Source: Crenobacter oryzisoli (GTDB lineage: Bacteria > Pseudomonadota > Gammaproteobacteria > Burkholderiales > Chromobacteriaceae). Taken from it: a stretch of DNA of 61,686 nucleotides. The position numbers and the translations under genes are program-made. This document shows, in pieces, positions 18,179-27,779 of the stretch. The stretch's first letter is position 1; each line of letters begins with the position of its first letter. Below the pieces are notes generated by a model. That model worked only from the letters and a program-made list of their open reading frames with translations, searched no databases and had not been told where the DNA came from. The stretch spans positions 1 through 61,686 of the forward strand of contig NZ_JAUEDK010000029.1 in the NCBI RefSeq assembly GCF_030385785.1. Reading direction: 5' to 3'.

Positions 18179-18479
18179 GCCTTTGTTAACAGGACACTTA
18201 CGACCTAAAAAACAAAAAACTAACAAAGATAAAACATCGAAAAAAACAGCATGTTGAATGGCTAAATATACATATTGAGCGTCTTTTCAGAGCAAAATCG
18301 CCTTAACTCATAGGATCATGAATAAATTCCAAGACCCTGTCATGAGTAGGGTCGAAACCGTGTAGACCAGTTTGTTAACGCTTTTTTCGCTCTCTGGCAG
18401 GCATCACGCAAAACGCCTAGAATGGCCGCAAGCGCCTAAAATAGCCGCCATTAAATATTGCAAGACACAAGGACACCCC
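18179..18479. other. Intergenic region, AT-rich, promoter of xseB-ispA-dxs
   Basis: 301 bases with a long A-rich stretch after terC (around 18205-18250) and no hairpin strong enough to call a terminator. The right half must hold the promoter of the isoprenoid operon; TAAAAT at 18437 is a possible -10. I see no gene here. Confidence 0.35.
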
Positions 18480-18710
18480 ATGGCCAAAGCGCCGAAGGCC
18501 CCCGCCAGTTTCGAGACCGCCCTCTCCCAGCTGGAAGAACTGATCCAGGCAATGGAGAGCGGTGACATGCCGCTGGAGGCCGCGCTTGCCTCATACAAGC
18601 AAGGCATTGAGCTAATCAAGCTCTGCCAAGGCAAGCTCGCCGATGCCGAGCAGCAGTTGAAGATGCTGGAAAACGACGAACTCAAACCACTGGATCTGCC
18701 AAATGTCTGA
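18480..18710 (+). CDS. xseB: Exodeoxyribonuclease VII small subunit
   Basis: 76 residues from the ATG at 18480 (MAKAPKAPASFETALSQLEEL). The typical XseB pattern is present: FE.AL.QLE.L...ME.GD.PLE..L..Y..G..L...C...L..AE. It forms coiled-coil arms on the XseA catalytic subunit, and the complex degrades single-stranded DNA. xseA is not in the window. The stop overlaps the ispA start by 8 bases, so the genes are coupled, as in many proteobacteria (xseB-ispA-dxs). Confidence 0.95.
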   Translation: MAKAPKAPASFETALSQLEELIQAMESGDMPLEAALASYKQGIELIKLCQGKLADAEQQLKMLENDELKPLDLPNV

Positions 18711-19599
18711 TACCGCCTTCATCGGCTGGATGACTGGCATCCAGCAACGCATGGAAACCGCGCTGGCCGCCGTGCTGCCTGCCAGCCACATCGCTCCCGA
18801 ATCGCTGCACGACGCGATGCGCTATGTCACGCTCGAGGGCGGCAAGCGGGTGCGTCCGCTGTTGGCATTCGCCGCCGGCGAACTGGTTGGTGCCGATTCG
18901 ACCAACGTCGAGCGCGCCGCCTGTGCGATCGAGATGATCCACGTCTATTCGCTGGTGCACGACGACATGCCGTGCATGGACGACGATGTGCTGCGCCGAG
19001 GCAAGCCCACCTGCCATGTCGCTTACGACGAAGCCACCGCACTGTTGGTCGGCGATGCTTTGCAGACGCTGGCGTTCGAACAGCTATCTTTGCCGATGGA
19101 CGGTGTCGCCGCCTCCGCGCAACTGCAGATGGTGCGAAAGCTGGCAGAAGCGGCCGGCCACGGCGGCATGGCTGGTGGCCAAGCGATTGACCTGGCCAGC
19201 GTCGGCAAACAACTGACGCTAGCCGAACTCGAATACATGCACCTCTTGAAGACCGGCGCACTGATCCGCGCCTCGGTCTGGCTGGGAGCGCTAGCTGGCC
19301 GTGCGCTGTCTAATGAAGAAGCGGAACGACTCGACCAGTTCGCCAAGCGTATTGGCCTGGCGTTCCAGGTGGTCGACGATGTGCTCGACTGCGAGGCCGA
19401 CACCGCTACGCTAGGCAAGACCGCCGGCAAGGATGCCGCCAACAACAAGCCCACCTACGTCAGCCTGATGGGCCTGGCCGAAGCCAAGCGCTTCGCCCGC
19501 GAGCTGCGCGACGAAGCCTTCGCCGCGCTCGAGCCGTTCGGCCCGGCCGCCGATCGTCTGAAGGCACTAGCCGACTATATCGTCGCCCGCTCGTTCTAA
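18703..19599 (+). CDS. ispA: Farnesyl diphosphate synthase
   Basis: 298 residues. It is a trans-prenyltransferase that condenses isopentenyl diphosphate with DMAPP and geranyl diphosphate to give farnesyl diphosphate in the cytoplasm. The first Asp-rich motif, DDMPCMDDD, spans residues 87-95, the second, DDVLD, is near 225, and GGKRVRP at 47-53 binds the substrate. Length matches E. coli IspA (299). It sits between xseB (8-base overlap) and dxs (13-base gap), one operon for isoprenoid precursor supply. Confidence 0.96.
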   Translation: MSDTAFIGWMTGIQQRMETALAAVLPASHIAPESLHDAMRYVTLEGGKRVRPLLAFAAGELVGADSTNVERAACAIEMIHVYSLVHDDMPCMDDDVLRRGKPTCHVAYDEATALLVGDALQTLAFEQLSLPMDGVAASAQLQMVRKLAEAAGHGGMAGGQAIDLASVGKQLTLAELEYMHLLKTGALIRASVWLGALAGRALSNEEAERLDQFAKRIGLAFQVVDDVLDCEADTATLGKTAGKDAANNKPTYVSLMGLAEAKRFARELRDEAFAALEPFGPAADRLKALADYIVARSF

Positions 19600-19612
19600 G
19601 GTCGAAATATTT

Positions 19613-21466
19613 ATGCACCCACTACTCGACACCATCGTCTACCCGGCCGACCTGCGTGCGCTCGACCGCAAGCAGCTACCGCAACTGGCGAACGAACTGC
19701 GAGACTTCCTGGTCGAGTCGGTCAGCAAGACCGGCGGCCACTTCGCGTCCAACCTCGGCAGCATCGAGCTGACGATTGCGCTGCACTATGTGTTCAACAC
19801 ACCGGACGACCGCCTCGTGTGGGACGTCGGTCACCAGACCTACCCGCACAAGATTCTGACTGGTCGCCGCGAACGCATGGGCACGATGCGCCAGAAGGGC
19901 GGCCTGGCCGGCTTCCCCAAGCGCGAGGAGTCCGAGTATGACACTTTTGGTGTCGGTCACTCGTCCACCAGCATCGGCGCCGCGCTCGGCATGGCCTGTG
20001 CAGCCAAGGCGCAGGGACTAGACCGTCATGCGGTCGCGATCATCGGCGACGGCGCACTGACCGCCGGCCAGGCATTCGAAGCGCTGAACAACGCCGGGGC
20101 AATGGACGTCGACCTATTGGTCATCCTCAACGACAATGAGATGTCGATCTCGCCGAACGTCGGTGCGCTGACCAACTACCTGTCGCAGATCCTGTCGAGC
20201 CGCTTCTATAACGCGGTGCGCGACGGCACCAGCAAGGCGCTAGGTATCCTGCCCCCGGTGCGCGACATCGCCGGCAAGGTCGAGGAGCACATGCGCGGCA
20301 TGCTGACCGGCGGCACGCTGTTCGAAGAGTTCGGCTTCAACTACATCGGCCCGATCGATGGTCACGACCTCGACGCGCTGGTCAGCACCCTGAAGAACAT
20401 CAAGACGCTGAAGGGCCCGCAGTTCCTGCACGTGGTCACCAAGAAGGGCCAAGGCTACAAGCTGGCCGAAAACGACCCGGTCGCCTACCACGGCGTGTCG
20501 AAGTTCGACCCGGCCAACGGTCTGGCCGCAGGCAAAGCGGGCGGCAAACCGGCCTACACCCAGGTGTTCGGCGACTGGCTGTGCGACATGGCCAAGATCG
20601 ACCCGCGCCTCGTCGGCATCACCCCTGCGATGCGCGAGGGCTCCGGCCTGGTTCGCTTCGAGAAGGAACATCCGGACCGCTACTTCGACGTCGGCATCGC
20701 CGAGCAGCACTCGGTGACCTTCGCCGCCGGCCTCGCCTGCGACGGCATGAAGCCGGTGGTGGCGATCTATTCGACCTTCCTGCAGCGCGCCTATGACCAG
20801 CTGATCCACGACGTGGCGATCCAGAACCTGCCGGTGATGTTCGCGATTGACCGGGCCGGCCTGGTCGGCGCCGACGGCCCGACCCACGCCGGGGCGTTCG
20901 ACATCAGCTATCTGCGCTGCATCCCGAATATGATCGTTGCGGCCCCGTCCGACGAGAACGAGTGCCGCCAGTTGCTCTACACCGCCTATCAGCACCACGG
21001 CCCCAGCGCAGTGCGCTATCCGCGCGGCACCGGTCCGGGTGCGGTGATCGAGCCACAAATGACCGCGCTGCCGTTGGGCCGCGGGTTGATCCGCCGTGAG
21101 GGTGCGAAGAAACAGGTCGCCATCCTTGCCTTCGGCAGCATGGTGACACCGGCGCTGACCGCGGCCGAGGCGTTCGACGCCACCGTGGCCGACATGCGGT
21201 GGGTCAAGCCGCTCGACGAGGAGCTGGTAGCGCAACTGACCGATCACTACGAACTTTTGGTCACCGTGGAAGAGAACGCCATCATGGGCGGCGCTGGATC
21301 GGCGGTATTGGAATATCTGGAGCGCACCGGTCGCCAGGTGCCAGTATTGCAGCTGGGGCTGTCGGACGTCTTCGGTGAACACGGTGACCCGGCGCTCTTG
21401 CTGGCCGATGCAGGCCTGAACGCCCCAGGAATTGAAGCCTCGATCCGTGCTAGGCTGAATCGATAA
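19613..21466 (+). CDS. dxs: 1-deoxy-D-xylulose-5-phosphate synthase
   Basis: 617 residues. It joins pyruvate and glyceraldehyde 3-phosphate using thiamine diphosphate, the first step of the MEP isoprenoid pathway. The N-terminal part contains [16 protein letters not shown] and the ThDP/Mg motif in [10 protein letters not shown] with a downstream Asn (LNDNEMSIS). The pyrimidine-binding domain has [17 protein letters not shown] (catalytic Glu), [15 protein letters not shown] follows, and a transketolase C-terminal domain ends the protein. The start ATG lacks a strong ribosome binding site, and coupling to ispA is likely. Confidence 0.97.
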   Translation: MHPLLDTIVYPADLRALDRKQLPQLANELRDFLVESVSKTGGHFASNLGSIELTIALHYVFNTPDDRLVWDVGHQTYPHKILTGRRERMGTMRQKGGLAGFPKREESEYDTFGVGHSSTSIGAALGMACAAKAQGLDRHAVAIIGDGALTAGQAFEALNNAGAMDVDLLVILNDNEMSISPNVGALTNYLSQILSSRFYNAVRDGTSKALGILPPVRDIAGKVEEHMRGMLTGGTLFEEFGFNYIGPIDGHDLDALVSTLKNIKTLKGPQFLHVVTKKGQGYKLAENDPVAYHGVSKFDPANGLAAGKAGGKPAYTQVFGDWLCDMAKIDPRLVGITPAMREGSGLVRFEKEHPDRYFDVGIAEQHSVTFAAGLACDGMKPVVAIYSTFLQRAYDQLIHDVAIQNLPVMFAIDRAGLVGADGPTHAGAFDISYLRCIPNMIVAAPSDENECRQLLYTAYQHHGPSAVRYPRGTGPGAVIEPQMTALPLGRGLIRREGAKKQVAILAFGSMVTPALTAAEAFDATVADMRWVKPLDEELVAQLTDHYELLVTVEENAIMGGAGSAVLEYLERTGRQVPVLQLGLSDVFGEHGDPALLLADAGLNAPGIEASIRARLNR

Positions 21467-21488
21467 GATTCCCTGCTCGGAGGCCGCA

Positions 21489-22802
21489 ATGCACGGCGTG
21501 GACCTGGCAACGTTTTTCAACTTGCAGGGCACGCCGTTCGCGTTTCTACCGCGCTTCGCGGTGGCGTTGTCGATCGGCCTGTTGATCGGCGTCGAGCGCG
21601 AACGAAAGCGCCATGCGCTCGCCGGCATCCGCACCTTTCCGCTGGCCGCGCTGTTCGGCTGCCTGACTGGCATGCTGGCCGAACAGACCGGCGCCCCTCT
21701 TCTTCCCCCCATTGGTCTACTGACGATCGCCGCATTCGGTTTCCTGCCCCACAGTCATATCCCCAACGAAGGCGATCCCGCCGTCCCGGTCTCCGAGCCG
21801 CACACGACCACCCTGATCGCACTATTGGTCACCTATTCGCTAGGTCTGCTGATCTGGCACGGAGGCTCCTCGCTGGCAGTGGCGCTCGGCGTGGCGACCG
21901 CCGCCCTGCTCTACCTCAAGCCGGAGTTGACCGGCCTGCTCCAGAAACTCGCCCGCCACGACTTCCTGTCGCTGCTGCAGTTTGTCGCACTGTCGTTCAT
22001 CGTGCTGCCCATCCTACCCAACCGCAGCTTCGGCCCTTACCACGCGTTCAACCCCTATATCGTGTGGCTGATGGTCGTGCTGATCGTCGGCGTCAGCCTG
22101 TCCGGCTACCTGCTGGTGCGGCTGCTCGGCGAGCGGGCCAGCGGACCGCTGCTCGGCATACTCGGCGGCCTTGCTTCCAGCACCGCCACCAGCCTCGTCT
22201 ACTCGCGCGAGGTGCGCACCAACCCGGCCAGTGCACCGTTCGCCAAGCTGGTGATCTTGTTCGCCAACCTGATCCTGTTCGCACGGCTGATCGTCCTGGC
22301 ACTGCTCGTGGTGCCGGGAGCGGCACGACCAATCGCTCTGATGATGCTTCCCGGCCTGGTCATCGGGCTTCTCGCCATGCTGCCGCGCTGGGCACATCAG
22401 CGCCACGCCAACGCCGAACAGCCAGCGATGGCGCTTTCCAACCCCACCGAGCTGAAACTGGCGTTCGGCTTTGCCACCATCTTCGCAGTGGTGATGTTCT
22501 GTGCCGCGTGGCTCAACACCGAGTTCGGCAATAAGGGAGTCTACGCAGTGGCACTGATTTCCGGCCTCTATGAGCTGGACGCGATCTCGTTGACCGTCCT
22601 CAACCTGTTCAGCGACCAGCGCATCGGCGCAGCGGCAATGCTGACCGCGCTGGCGCTGGCGGTGATGGCCAATACGGCCCTCAAGTTAGGGGTGATTCTG
22701 ACCATAGGCGGGGTACCTCTGGCGCGACAGTGCCTACCAACGCTTGCCGCCTCACTGCTTGGCATGGGCATTGGGGGCTGGCTGGCACTGCAGACCCTAT
22801 GA
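21489..22802 (+). CDS. MgtC/SapB family membrane protein with DUF4010
   Basis: 437 residues with a GGAGG ribosome binding site. The N-terminal about 130 residues match the MgtC/SapB domain (ALSIGLLIGVERERKRHALAGIRTFPL), and the rest is a DUF4010 transmembrane domain with about nine helices (GILGGLASSTATSLVYSRE, GVYAVALISGLYELDAISLT). It is an inner-membrane protein of unknown transport or regulatory function; related MgtC proteins affect Mg2+ homeostasis and ATP synthase. It starts 22 bases after dxs and may be read through with it, but no functional link to isoprenoids is known. Confidence 0.85.
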   Translation: MHGVDLATFFNLQGTPFAFLPRFAVALSIGLLIGVERERKRHALAGIRTFPLAALFGCLTGMLAEQTGAPLLPPIGLLTIAAFGFLPHSHIPNEGDPAVPVSEPHTTTLIALLVTYSLGLLIWHGGSSLAVALGVATAALLYLKPELTGLLQKLARHDFLSLLQFVALSFIVLPILPNRSFGPYHAFNPYIVWLMVVLIVGVSLSGYLLVRLLGERASGPLLGILGGLASSTATSLVYSREVRTNPASAPFAKLVILFANLILFARLIVLALLVVPGAARPIALMMLPGLVIGLLAMLPRWAHQRHANAEQPAMALSNPTELKLAFGFATIFAVVMFCAAWLNTEFGNKGVYAVALISGLYELDAISLTVLNLFSDQRIGAAAMLTALALAVMANTALKLGVILTIGGVPLARQCLPTLAASLLGMGIGGWLALQTL

Positions 22803-23180
22803 CCGCAGCCATTCCCGACAGTTTTTATCAACTATTTTGCGGGCGCCAGGCTTGCTCTTACTCATTCCCCGTGGCCATGGCGCATGAAAGGCACCTCCAG
22901 CCACCCTGCGTATGGAGGATCGAGCACGGCAAGCACCGAGGCTGAGCCGGCAGCGTCGACAAAATCAAGGCGACCCACGGGTCGCCCTTGCCATGTCTGC
23001 CGAAACTGCCCTGGGCCCGTTCATGATCTTGCTGTGCGCTCCTGATCGGACCCTAGGCGCTAGGTGTGCAACGCCGTTGATTCGTTCAGCGATAAGAAAT
23101 CTCGTTGGACAACACACGCCGGGATTCTGTACCGACCTGCACCCAGCAGAGCATTTCTCGACCAGATTAGGAACTGCGGT
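22803..23180. other. Intergenic region between convergent genes
   Basis: 378 bases without a gene. A terminator-like hairpin sits at 22967-22989. Around 23020-23045 there is a stretch (CCCGTTCATGATCTTGCTGTGCG) loosely similar to the end of the MITE at 16993, possibly a decayed relic. The rest is unremarkable. Confidence 0.35.
22967..22989 (+). terminator. Probable terminator of the DUF4010 gene
   Basis: GGCGACCC-AC-GGGTCGCC, flanked by AA and TT, is a near-perfect hairpin but has only a short T tail on either strand. It may instead act as an mRNA end-stabilising palindrome. Confidence 0.5.
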
Positions 23181-23972
23181 TCAGCGCGCCAACGCCGGGA
23201 GCAACTCAAGGATCTTGCGCGCGGTTTCCTGCGGATGCTCCATCGGAAACAGGTGGGTACCGCGCTGCTGCAGTACATTCATGCCGAAGTGGCGTTGCAT
23301 ATAGCGCAGGTCCGCCGGCTTGACCACATTACTGTGGGTACCGGCGACAAACGCCGCCGGCACCTTGAGCCGACCCCTGTAGCGCGGAAAATTGTGTGGC
23401 AGGTGACGGAAGATCGCATGCTCGACTGCCGGACGGAATTTCAAGAGCCGCTGCCCCCGCCCGTCGTCGACGGTACCGAACTCGGCGTAGTCGCTCAAGC
23501 AGTCCGGGTCCCAACTGGCGAATATCGGCTTGCGGCCGAAATAATCACGTACTTCGGCAACACTGCCCCAGCCATCACGACGGCGGGCCGCCTTGCCACC
23601 TGGCGTCATCCGGTCTATCAGACCGAACTTCTTCGACAACCAGATACCACGCGAGCGCAACGGCCCCATCAGTGGAGAATCGAGGATCACCAGGCCTCGG
23701 AACAACTCTGGCCGCCGAACCGCAGCAAAGAACAACAGAAAGCCGCCGAGCGAATGGCCGACGCCGATCACTGGCTTCGTATAGTGGCTCTCGATATAGT
23801 CGATGGTTTCGTCGACCAGATGTGGCCAGCAGTCGGTCACCGGAAAACGTGGATTGTGGCCGAGCAGATCCATGTAGCCGACCTCATGTTCGCTCGCCAA
23901 CGCGGCGAGCATCTTGCGATACACACCGGCTGGAAAACTGTTGGCGTGCGCGAAATGTATCGTTTCCCGCAT
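23181..23972 (-). CDS. Alpha/beta hydrolase
   Basis: 263 residues, cytoplasmic (no signal peptide). The nucleophile elbow is GHSLGG (Ser near residue 73, VIGVGHSLGGFLLFF). The oxyanion region is FAHANSFPAG near residue 7, and the catalytic His is probably in RGTHLFPMEHP near 240. The substrate is unknown; the family spans esterases and thioesterases. AAGGGGG precedes the ATG by about 11 bases. It is divergent from dsbD, with a 224-base shared promoter region between them. Confidence 0.85.
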   Translation of the reverse strand: MRETIHFAHANSFPAGVYRKMLAALASEHEVGYMDLLGHNPRFPVTDCWPHLVDETIDYIESHYTKPVIGVGHSLGGFLLFFAAVRRPELFRGLVILDSPLMGPLRSRGIWLSKKFGLIDRMTPGGKAARRRDGWGSVAEVRDYFGRKPIFASWDPDCLSDYAEFGTVDDGRGQRLLKFRPAVEHAIFRHLPHNFPRYRGRLKVPAAFVAGTHSNVVKPADLRYMQRHFGMNVLQQRGTHLFPMEHPQETARKILELLPALAR

Positions 23973-24196
23973 GATGTGTTAGTCCCCCTTCGTGATTATG
24001 AGTGCAACCACACCTTTCGGTCGGTCGTTTGTTTGATTTGTCGGACACACTACCGCCCTCCGATCGGGGCGCAATGGTCATGCTGAATGTCAGATTTGCC
24101 GCCATTGCCCGACAATGATAGCGTGAACTCGGCGAGGGAACCCGCAGGCACCTCAGCGGTCTATTTTCTTGATAGTACAGATACACTGGAACAATC

Positions 24197-25975
24197 TTGT
24201 CATCACAGTATCCATTCCGACTGTGGCGTGGTCTTTGCGCCGTGCTGCTGATGCTGGCCCCGCTATTTGCACACGCGGTGTCACCAGACGATTTGCTGCC
24301 GCCGGACAAGGCGTTCGCTGCCAGCGTCAAGCAGACTGGCCAGCAGTTGACCGTGCGCTTCAAGATTGCCGACGGCTACTACTTGTACCGCGACCGCATG
24401 TCGTTCGTGAGCCAGCCCGCCGACCTCGTTGGCAAGCCGGACTTCCCGAACGGTCAAGAGAAGCATGATGCTTTCTTCGGCAAGCAGACCATCTTCAAGC
24501 ACGAGGCGGTGATTACGCTACCCGTCAAGGCTGGCGCGCCCTCCCATTTCGCCCTTAAAGCCGTCTACCAGGGCTGTGCCGAAGTCGGCGTGTGCTATCC
24601 GCCGCAGACCCACCTACTCGAGGTCGGAACCACCGGCAAGATCAACCCGCTCGAATGGCTGGAGGGCAGCAACCGCGCCAATGCCCCACCGGCAACCGAA
24701 GCAGCGACCACGCTGTCGCGCATGTCGATCGGCGCAACACTCGGTACATTCTTTGTTGCTGGCCTCGCGCTAGCGTTCACCGCCTGCATGTACCCGCTGC
24801 TGCCCATCCTGTCATCGCTGATCGCAGGGCATGGCCAAACGCTGACCCGCCGTCGGGGCTTCCTGCTCGCACTTGCCTATGTACAGGGCCTGGCGCTGAG
24901 CTATACCGCCGTCGGCGTCACCGCAGGGATGACCGGCGCACTGCTCACCGTCTGGCTGCAGCAGCCTGCAGTGATTCTGTCGGCGGCAGCACTGATGGTG
25001 GTATTCGCGTTGGCGATGTTCGACGTGTTCTCGATCCAGCTGCCGGCTACCTTGCAGTCACGCCTAGCCGACGTCAGCAACCGCCTGCCTGGCGGGCATT
25101 ACGTGACGGTGTTCGCAATGGGTGCGCTGTCGGCACTGATCATCGGCCCCTGTGTCGCACCGCCGCTCGCCTTGGCACTCGGCTATATCGGCAGCACCGG
25201 CGACGCGCTGCTTGGCGGCTTGGCACTGTATGTAATGGCACTTGGCCTCGGCCTGCCACTACTCGTGGTCGGCATCTTCGGCGGAACCGTGCTGCCGCGT
25301 GCAGGCAGCTGGATGAAGACAATCAAGTCAGGCTTCGGCGTGGTCATGTTGGCGCTGGCGATCTATCTTGCCAGCCCCTTCCTGCCAGCCTGGCTGGCAA
25401 TGCTCGGCTGGGCGGCACTGTCGATCGGTTGCGCAGTGTTCCTGAAGGTATTCGAATCGCTGAACGGCAATGCCACCGCTTGGCACAAGCTTGGCAAGGC
25501 GCTGGGTGTGCTTCTACTGTTGGCTGGCGTGGGGCAGCTCACCGGTGCACTGTCCGGCAGCACCGACCCCCGTCAACCGTTGAAGGGGTTGTTCGCTGGC
25601 TCATCGGCCGCCTCCACCGAGGCGTTGTCGTTCCAAACGGTCCGCAGTATCGCTGAGCTTGACGCTGCAATCGCCGCGAGCGCCGGCAAGCCGGTGCTGC
25701 TCGATGTCTATGCTGACTGGTGCGTATCGTGCAAGGAGCTGGAAACCGACACCTTCACCAACCCGCAAGTCGCGGCGAAGCTACGCACCATGACGCTACT
25801 GCGCACCGACGTCACCGCCAACAGCGCCGCCGACCAGATACTACTGAAGCGCTTCGGTCTGTTCGGCCCGCCTGGGCTGATTCTGTTCGGCGTCGACGGC
25901 AAGGAAGCGCACCGCGTCATCGGCTTCGTGCCGGCCAAGTCTCTCCTGGCCACGCTCAACAGGATCGCGGCGTAA
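24197..25975 (+). CDS. dsbD: Thiol:disulfide interchange protein DsbD
   Basis: 592 residues using a TTG start at 24197; no in-frame ATG or GTG precedes the signal peptide (residues 1-27, LLMLAPLFAHAV). DsbD carries electrons from cytoplasmic thioredoxin across the inner membrane to periplasmic DsbC and CcmG. All three cysteine pairs are visible: the alpha domain GCAEVGVCYPP (near residue 132), the transmembrane pair in FTACMYPLLPIL and IIGPCVAPPLA, and the gamma thioredoxin-like domain WCVSCK (near residue 512). About eight transmembrane segments lie between. It is a single-gene unit with a strong terminator at 25999. Confidence 0.96.
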   Translation: MSSQYPFRLWRGLCAVLLMLAPLFAHAVSPDDLLPPDKAFAASVKQTGQQLTVRFKIADGYYLYRDRMSFVSQPADLVGKPDFPNGQEKHDAFFGKQTIFKHEAVITLPVKAGAPSHFALKAVYQGCAEVGVCYPPQTHLLEVGTTGKINPLEWLEGSNRANAPPATEAATTLSRMSIGATLGTFFVAGLALAFTACMYPLLPILSSLIAGHGQTLTRRRGFLLALAYVQGLALSYTAVGVTAGMTGALLTVWLQQPAVILSAAALMVVFALAMFDVFSIQLPATLQSRLADVSNRLPGGHYVTVFAMGALSALIIGPCVAPPLALALGYIGSTGDALLGGLALYVMALGLGLPLLVVGIFGGTVLPRAGSWMKTIKSGFGVVMLALAIYLASPFLPAWLAMLGWAALSIGCAVFLKVFESLNGNATAWHKLGKALGVLLLLAGVGQLTGALSGSTDPRQPLKGLFAGSSAASTEALSFQTVRSIAELDAAIAASAGKPVLLDVYADWCVSCKELETDTFTNPQVAAKLRTMTLLRTDVTANSAADQILLKRFGLFGPPGLILFGVDGKEAHRVIGFVPAKSLLATLNRIAA

Positions 25976-25998
25976 TAACTGCCGACAACGGATTTCAC

Positions 25999-26027
25999 AA
26001 GGTTGGCCGAACGATGCGGCCAACCTT
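25999..26027 (+). terminator. Terminator of dsbD
   Basis: AAGGTTGGCCG and CGGCCAACCTT make a perfect 11-bp stem with a 7-base loop. A near copy (GTTGGCCG/CGGCCAAC) stands behind the acyl-CoA dehydrogenase at 28146-28168, part of a larger duplicated segment. Confidence 0.8.
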
Positions 26028-26032
26028 GCCCA

Positions 26033-26110
26033 TCACACCGCCTTCCCCTCCTCCAGCGCCCGCACGATCAGCATCTTCTGAATGCCCTCGTAGATCTGCG
26101 CTACAACATC
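26033..26110 (-). pseudogene. Relic of an acyl-CoA dehydrogenase 3' end
   Basis: On the minus strand this reads VAQIYEGIQKMLIVRALEEG and three more residues before a TGA, the same as the C-terminus of the intact dehydrogenase at 28177-29322 except for a 9-base deletion that removes Thr-Ser-Asp after the catalytic-region Glu-Gly. Similarity stops abruptly beyond about 26110, so only the last 26 codons and the terminator survive. It cannot encode a working enzyme. It most likely marks a deletion that ended in a second, related dehydrogenase gene. Confidence 0.8.
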
Positions 26111-26600
26111 CTCCACTGCACGGCAAATGGACAGTGGTGCGGCAACACTGATTCTCGCGAAAGTAATGCGACCGCAGGCCAATTAGAGAGACTCCGGCGC
26201 CATTTCGACACAACAAACTGCCGAGGCGTTGGCCAACCATAACCTGGTCTGTCAGCTCGCGCCAGCCTACCTCTTAATGCCTTACTGCGATAAGTAGAAA
26301 ACCAACAATTCTACAATTTGCAATATCCGCAAAATTTCACCTCACCCAACCCGCCACATCCCATCAAAAAACATTCATATCCCATTTTCAACGGGAGGTA
26401 TTTGCATTAAATCCGGGAAATGATTGCCGCTTTGCCTAATAGGCATATCCCCCCTTAGTTGTTAACTGGCTAAAATTCTGCAGCAGAAGACAATAAAATT
26501 AACAAAATCCAATCGTTAATTTAATCAAAAAGCAGATTTATCGATCGAGGGCGGCCTATGATAAAGATCATCAAAGTCCCAATCGGGGCTGGAGATTATT
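26111..26600. other. AT-rich intergenic region upstream of the repeat protein
   Basis: 490 bases with no supportable gene. The region from 26270 is much more AT-rich than the neighbourhood. GCCT-AAT-AGGC at 26433 is a small hairpin. An ATG at 26558 opens a 48-codon frame overlapping the next gene out of frame; it has no good ribosome binding site and is probably not used. The promoter of the 26601 gene must be here. Confidence 0.35.
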
Positions 26601-27659
26601 ATGAAACACCACCAGATACGCACCTATATTATTGGCGCCATGCTCACGGCGGCAAGTGGTTCGCCTGCGTGGGCACTCGACATGAATACTGCCAGTATTA
26701 AAGACCTGATGGACGCTGGCGTTAGCCGGGCCGATGCCCAAAAAATTGTTTCACTTCAGCATGAGCAAAGTGAATTTAAAAAATCAGCAGCATCGATGAA
26801 CGAAAGAGTTGCTAAAGATAACGACCCTGACCAAATGCACATGGCACGACCAGACAATGAAAAAGTCGACCACCCGAAGATGGCCGATGATAACGATGCA
26901 CATCATGTAATAAGTAACAAACATGACGTGGACGGCAATGATCAAAAAGCCGATGCCGACAATGCTCACCGACAGGTGCGTGATGCCGACGATTCCCGCC
27001 ATGTGATGGGTGATAAACGAGACGTGGATGACCATCGAAAAGCCGATGCTGACGCTGATCATCGACAGGCACGTGATGCCGACGAGTCCCGCCATGTGAT
27101 GGGCGATAAACGAGACGTGGATGACCATCAAAAAGCCGATGCCGACGCTGATCACCGACAGGCGCGTGATGCCGACGAGTCCCATCATATGATGGGCGAC
27201 AAGCGCGATTCGGACAGCCATCTAAAAGCTGACGTCGATGATGCCCATAGGCAGGTGGGTGAGCTCAAGGATGACCTGAAGGGCGACCTGAAGGGCTTGT
27301 CTAAGGATGTTCATGGCCTTGTTGACCGTGACGACCAACAGAAACATGCTGTCACGGGGACTGCGCCGACAACTAGCGTAAACGGCAGCGGCACGACCAG
27401 CAATACGAATACCAGCGTAAACACTGGGGCCAGCGTCAATGCCGGCGCCAAAACCACTGGGGCAAATACGAGCGCCAGTGCCAACAGCGGTGCCAAATCT
27501 GCAGCCGCGGCTAGCGAAAACGGTGCCGGTGCCAACACCAGTGCTGCAACAAGTACTCACAGCAGTGTCAAAGCGAACGCCAAAGCCGCAGCCGTTTCTG
27601 GAGCTGCCAAGGTCGGTGCCAAGGCAAGTGCCAAGGGTAGCGCAGGCTCGCAGAAATAA
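26601..27659 (+). CDS. Secreted helix-hairpin-helix protein with Asp/His-rich repeats
   Basis: 352 residues; GGAG lies 7 bases before the ATG. Residues 1-26 are a signal peptide (SGSPAWA/LD). Residues 27-53 (LDMNTASIKDLMDAGVSRAD and the following AQKIV) match a single ComEA-like helix-hairpin-helix, normally DNA binding. Residues 116-208 are three tandem 31-residue repeats (consensus KADADADHRQARDADESRHV, then MGDKRDVDDHQ), very acidic and histidine-bearing, with a partial fourth. From residue 255 the chain is Ser/Ala/Thr/Asn/Gly-rich low complexity (NTSVNTGASVNAGAK). There are no cysteines and no anchor. Roles in metal or DNA binding outside the inner membrane are plausible but not shown. 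It is monocistronic. AT-rich flanks suggest acquisition or fast evolution. Confidence 0.7.
   Translation: MKHHQIRTYIIGAMLTAASGSPAWALDMNTASIKDLMDAGVSRADAQKIVSLQHEQSEFKKSAASMNERVAKDNDPDQMHMARPDNEKVDHPKMADDNDAHHVISNKHDVDGNDQKADADNAHRQVRDADDSRHVMGDKRDVDDHRKADADADHRQARDADESRHVMGDKRDVDDHQKADADADHRQARDADESHHMMGDKRDSDSHLKADVDDAHRQVGELKDDLKGDLKGLSKDVHGLVDRDDQQKHAVTGTAPTTSVNGSGTTSNTNTSVNTGASVNAGAKTTGANTSASANSGAKSAAAASENGAGANTSAATSTHSSVKANAKAAAVSGAAKVGAKASAKGSAGSQK
26946..27224 (+). repeat. Three in-frame 93-bp tandem repeats
   Basis: Units at 26946-27038, 27039-27131 and 27132-27224 encode the 31-residue Asp/His-rich repeat. Units 2 and 3 are the most alike, which suggests recent expansion; a partial fourth unit (KADVDDAHRQV) follows. 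Copy number is likely variable between strains. Confidence 0.85.
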
Positions 27660-27779
27660 ATAAACTGGGTGGGATAGATATTACAAGGGCAACTGCCTAT
27701 CTCGCTCTTTCAATAAAAAGCCTAGACAGAATTCATGTTGGCTGTAGATGACAAATTTTTATTTTTAAAAACAAGATGC

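Noticed and set aside
26558-26701. Upstream open frame overlapping the repeat protein
   Set aside because: Out of frame, weak ribosome binding site, no conserved features; leader coding function not supportable.
26946-27224. CRISPR array
   Set aside because: The 93-bp repeats are adjacent without spacers and encode an in-frame protein repeat.
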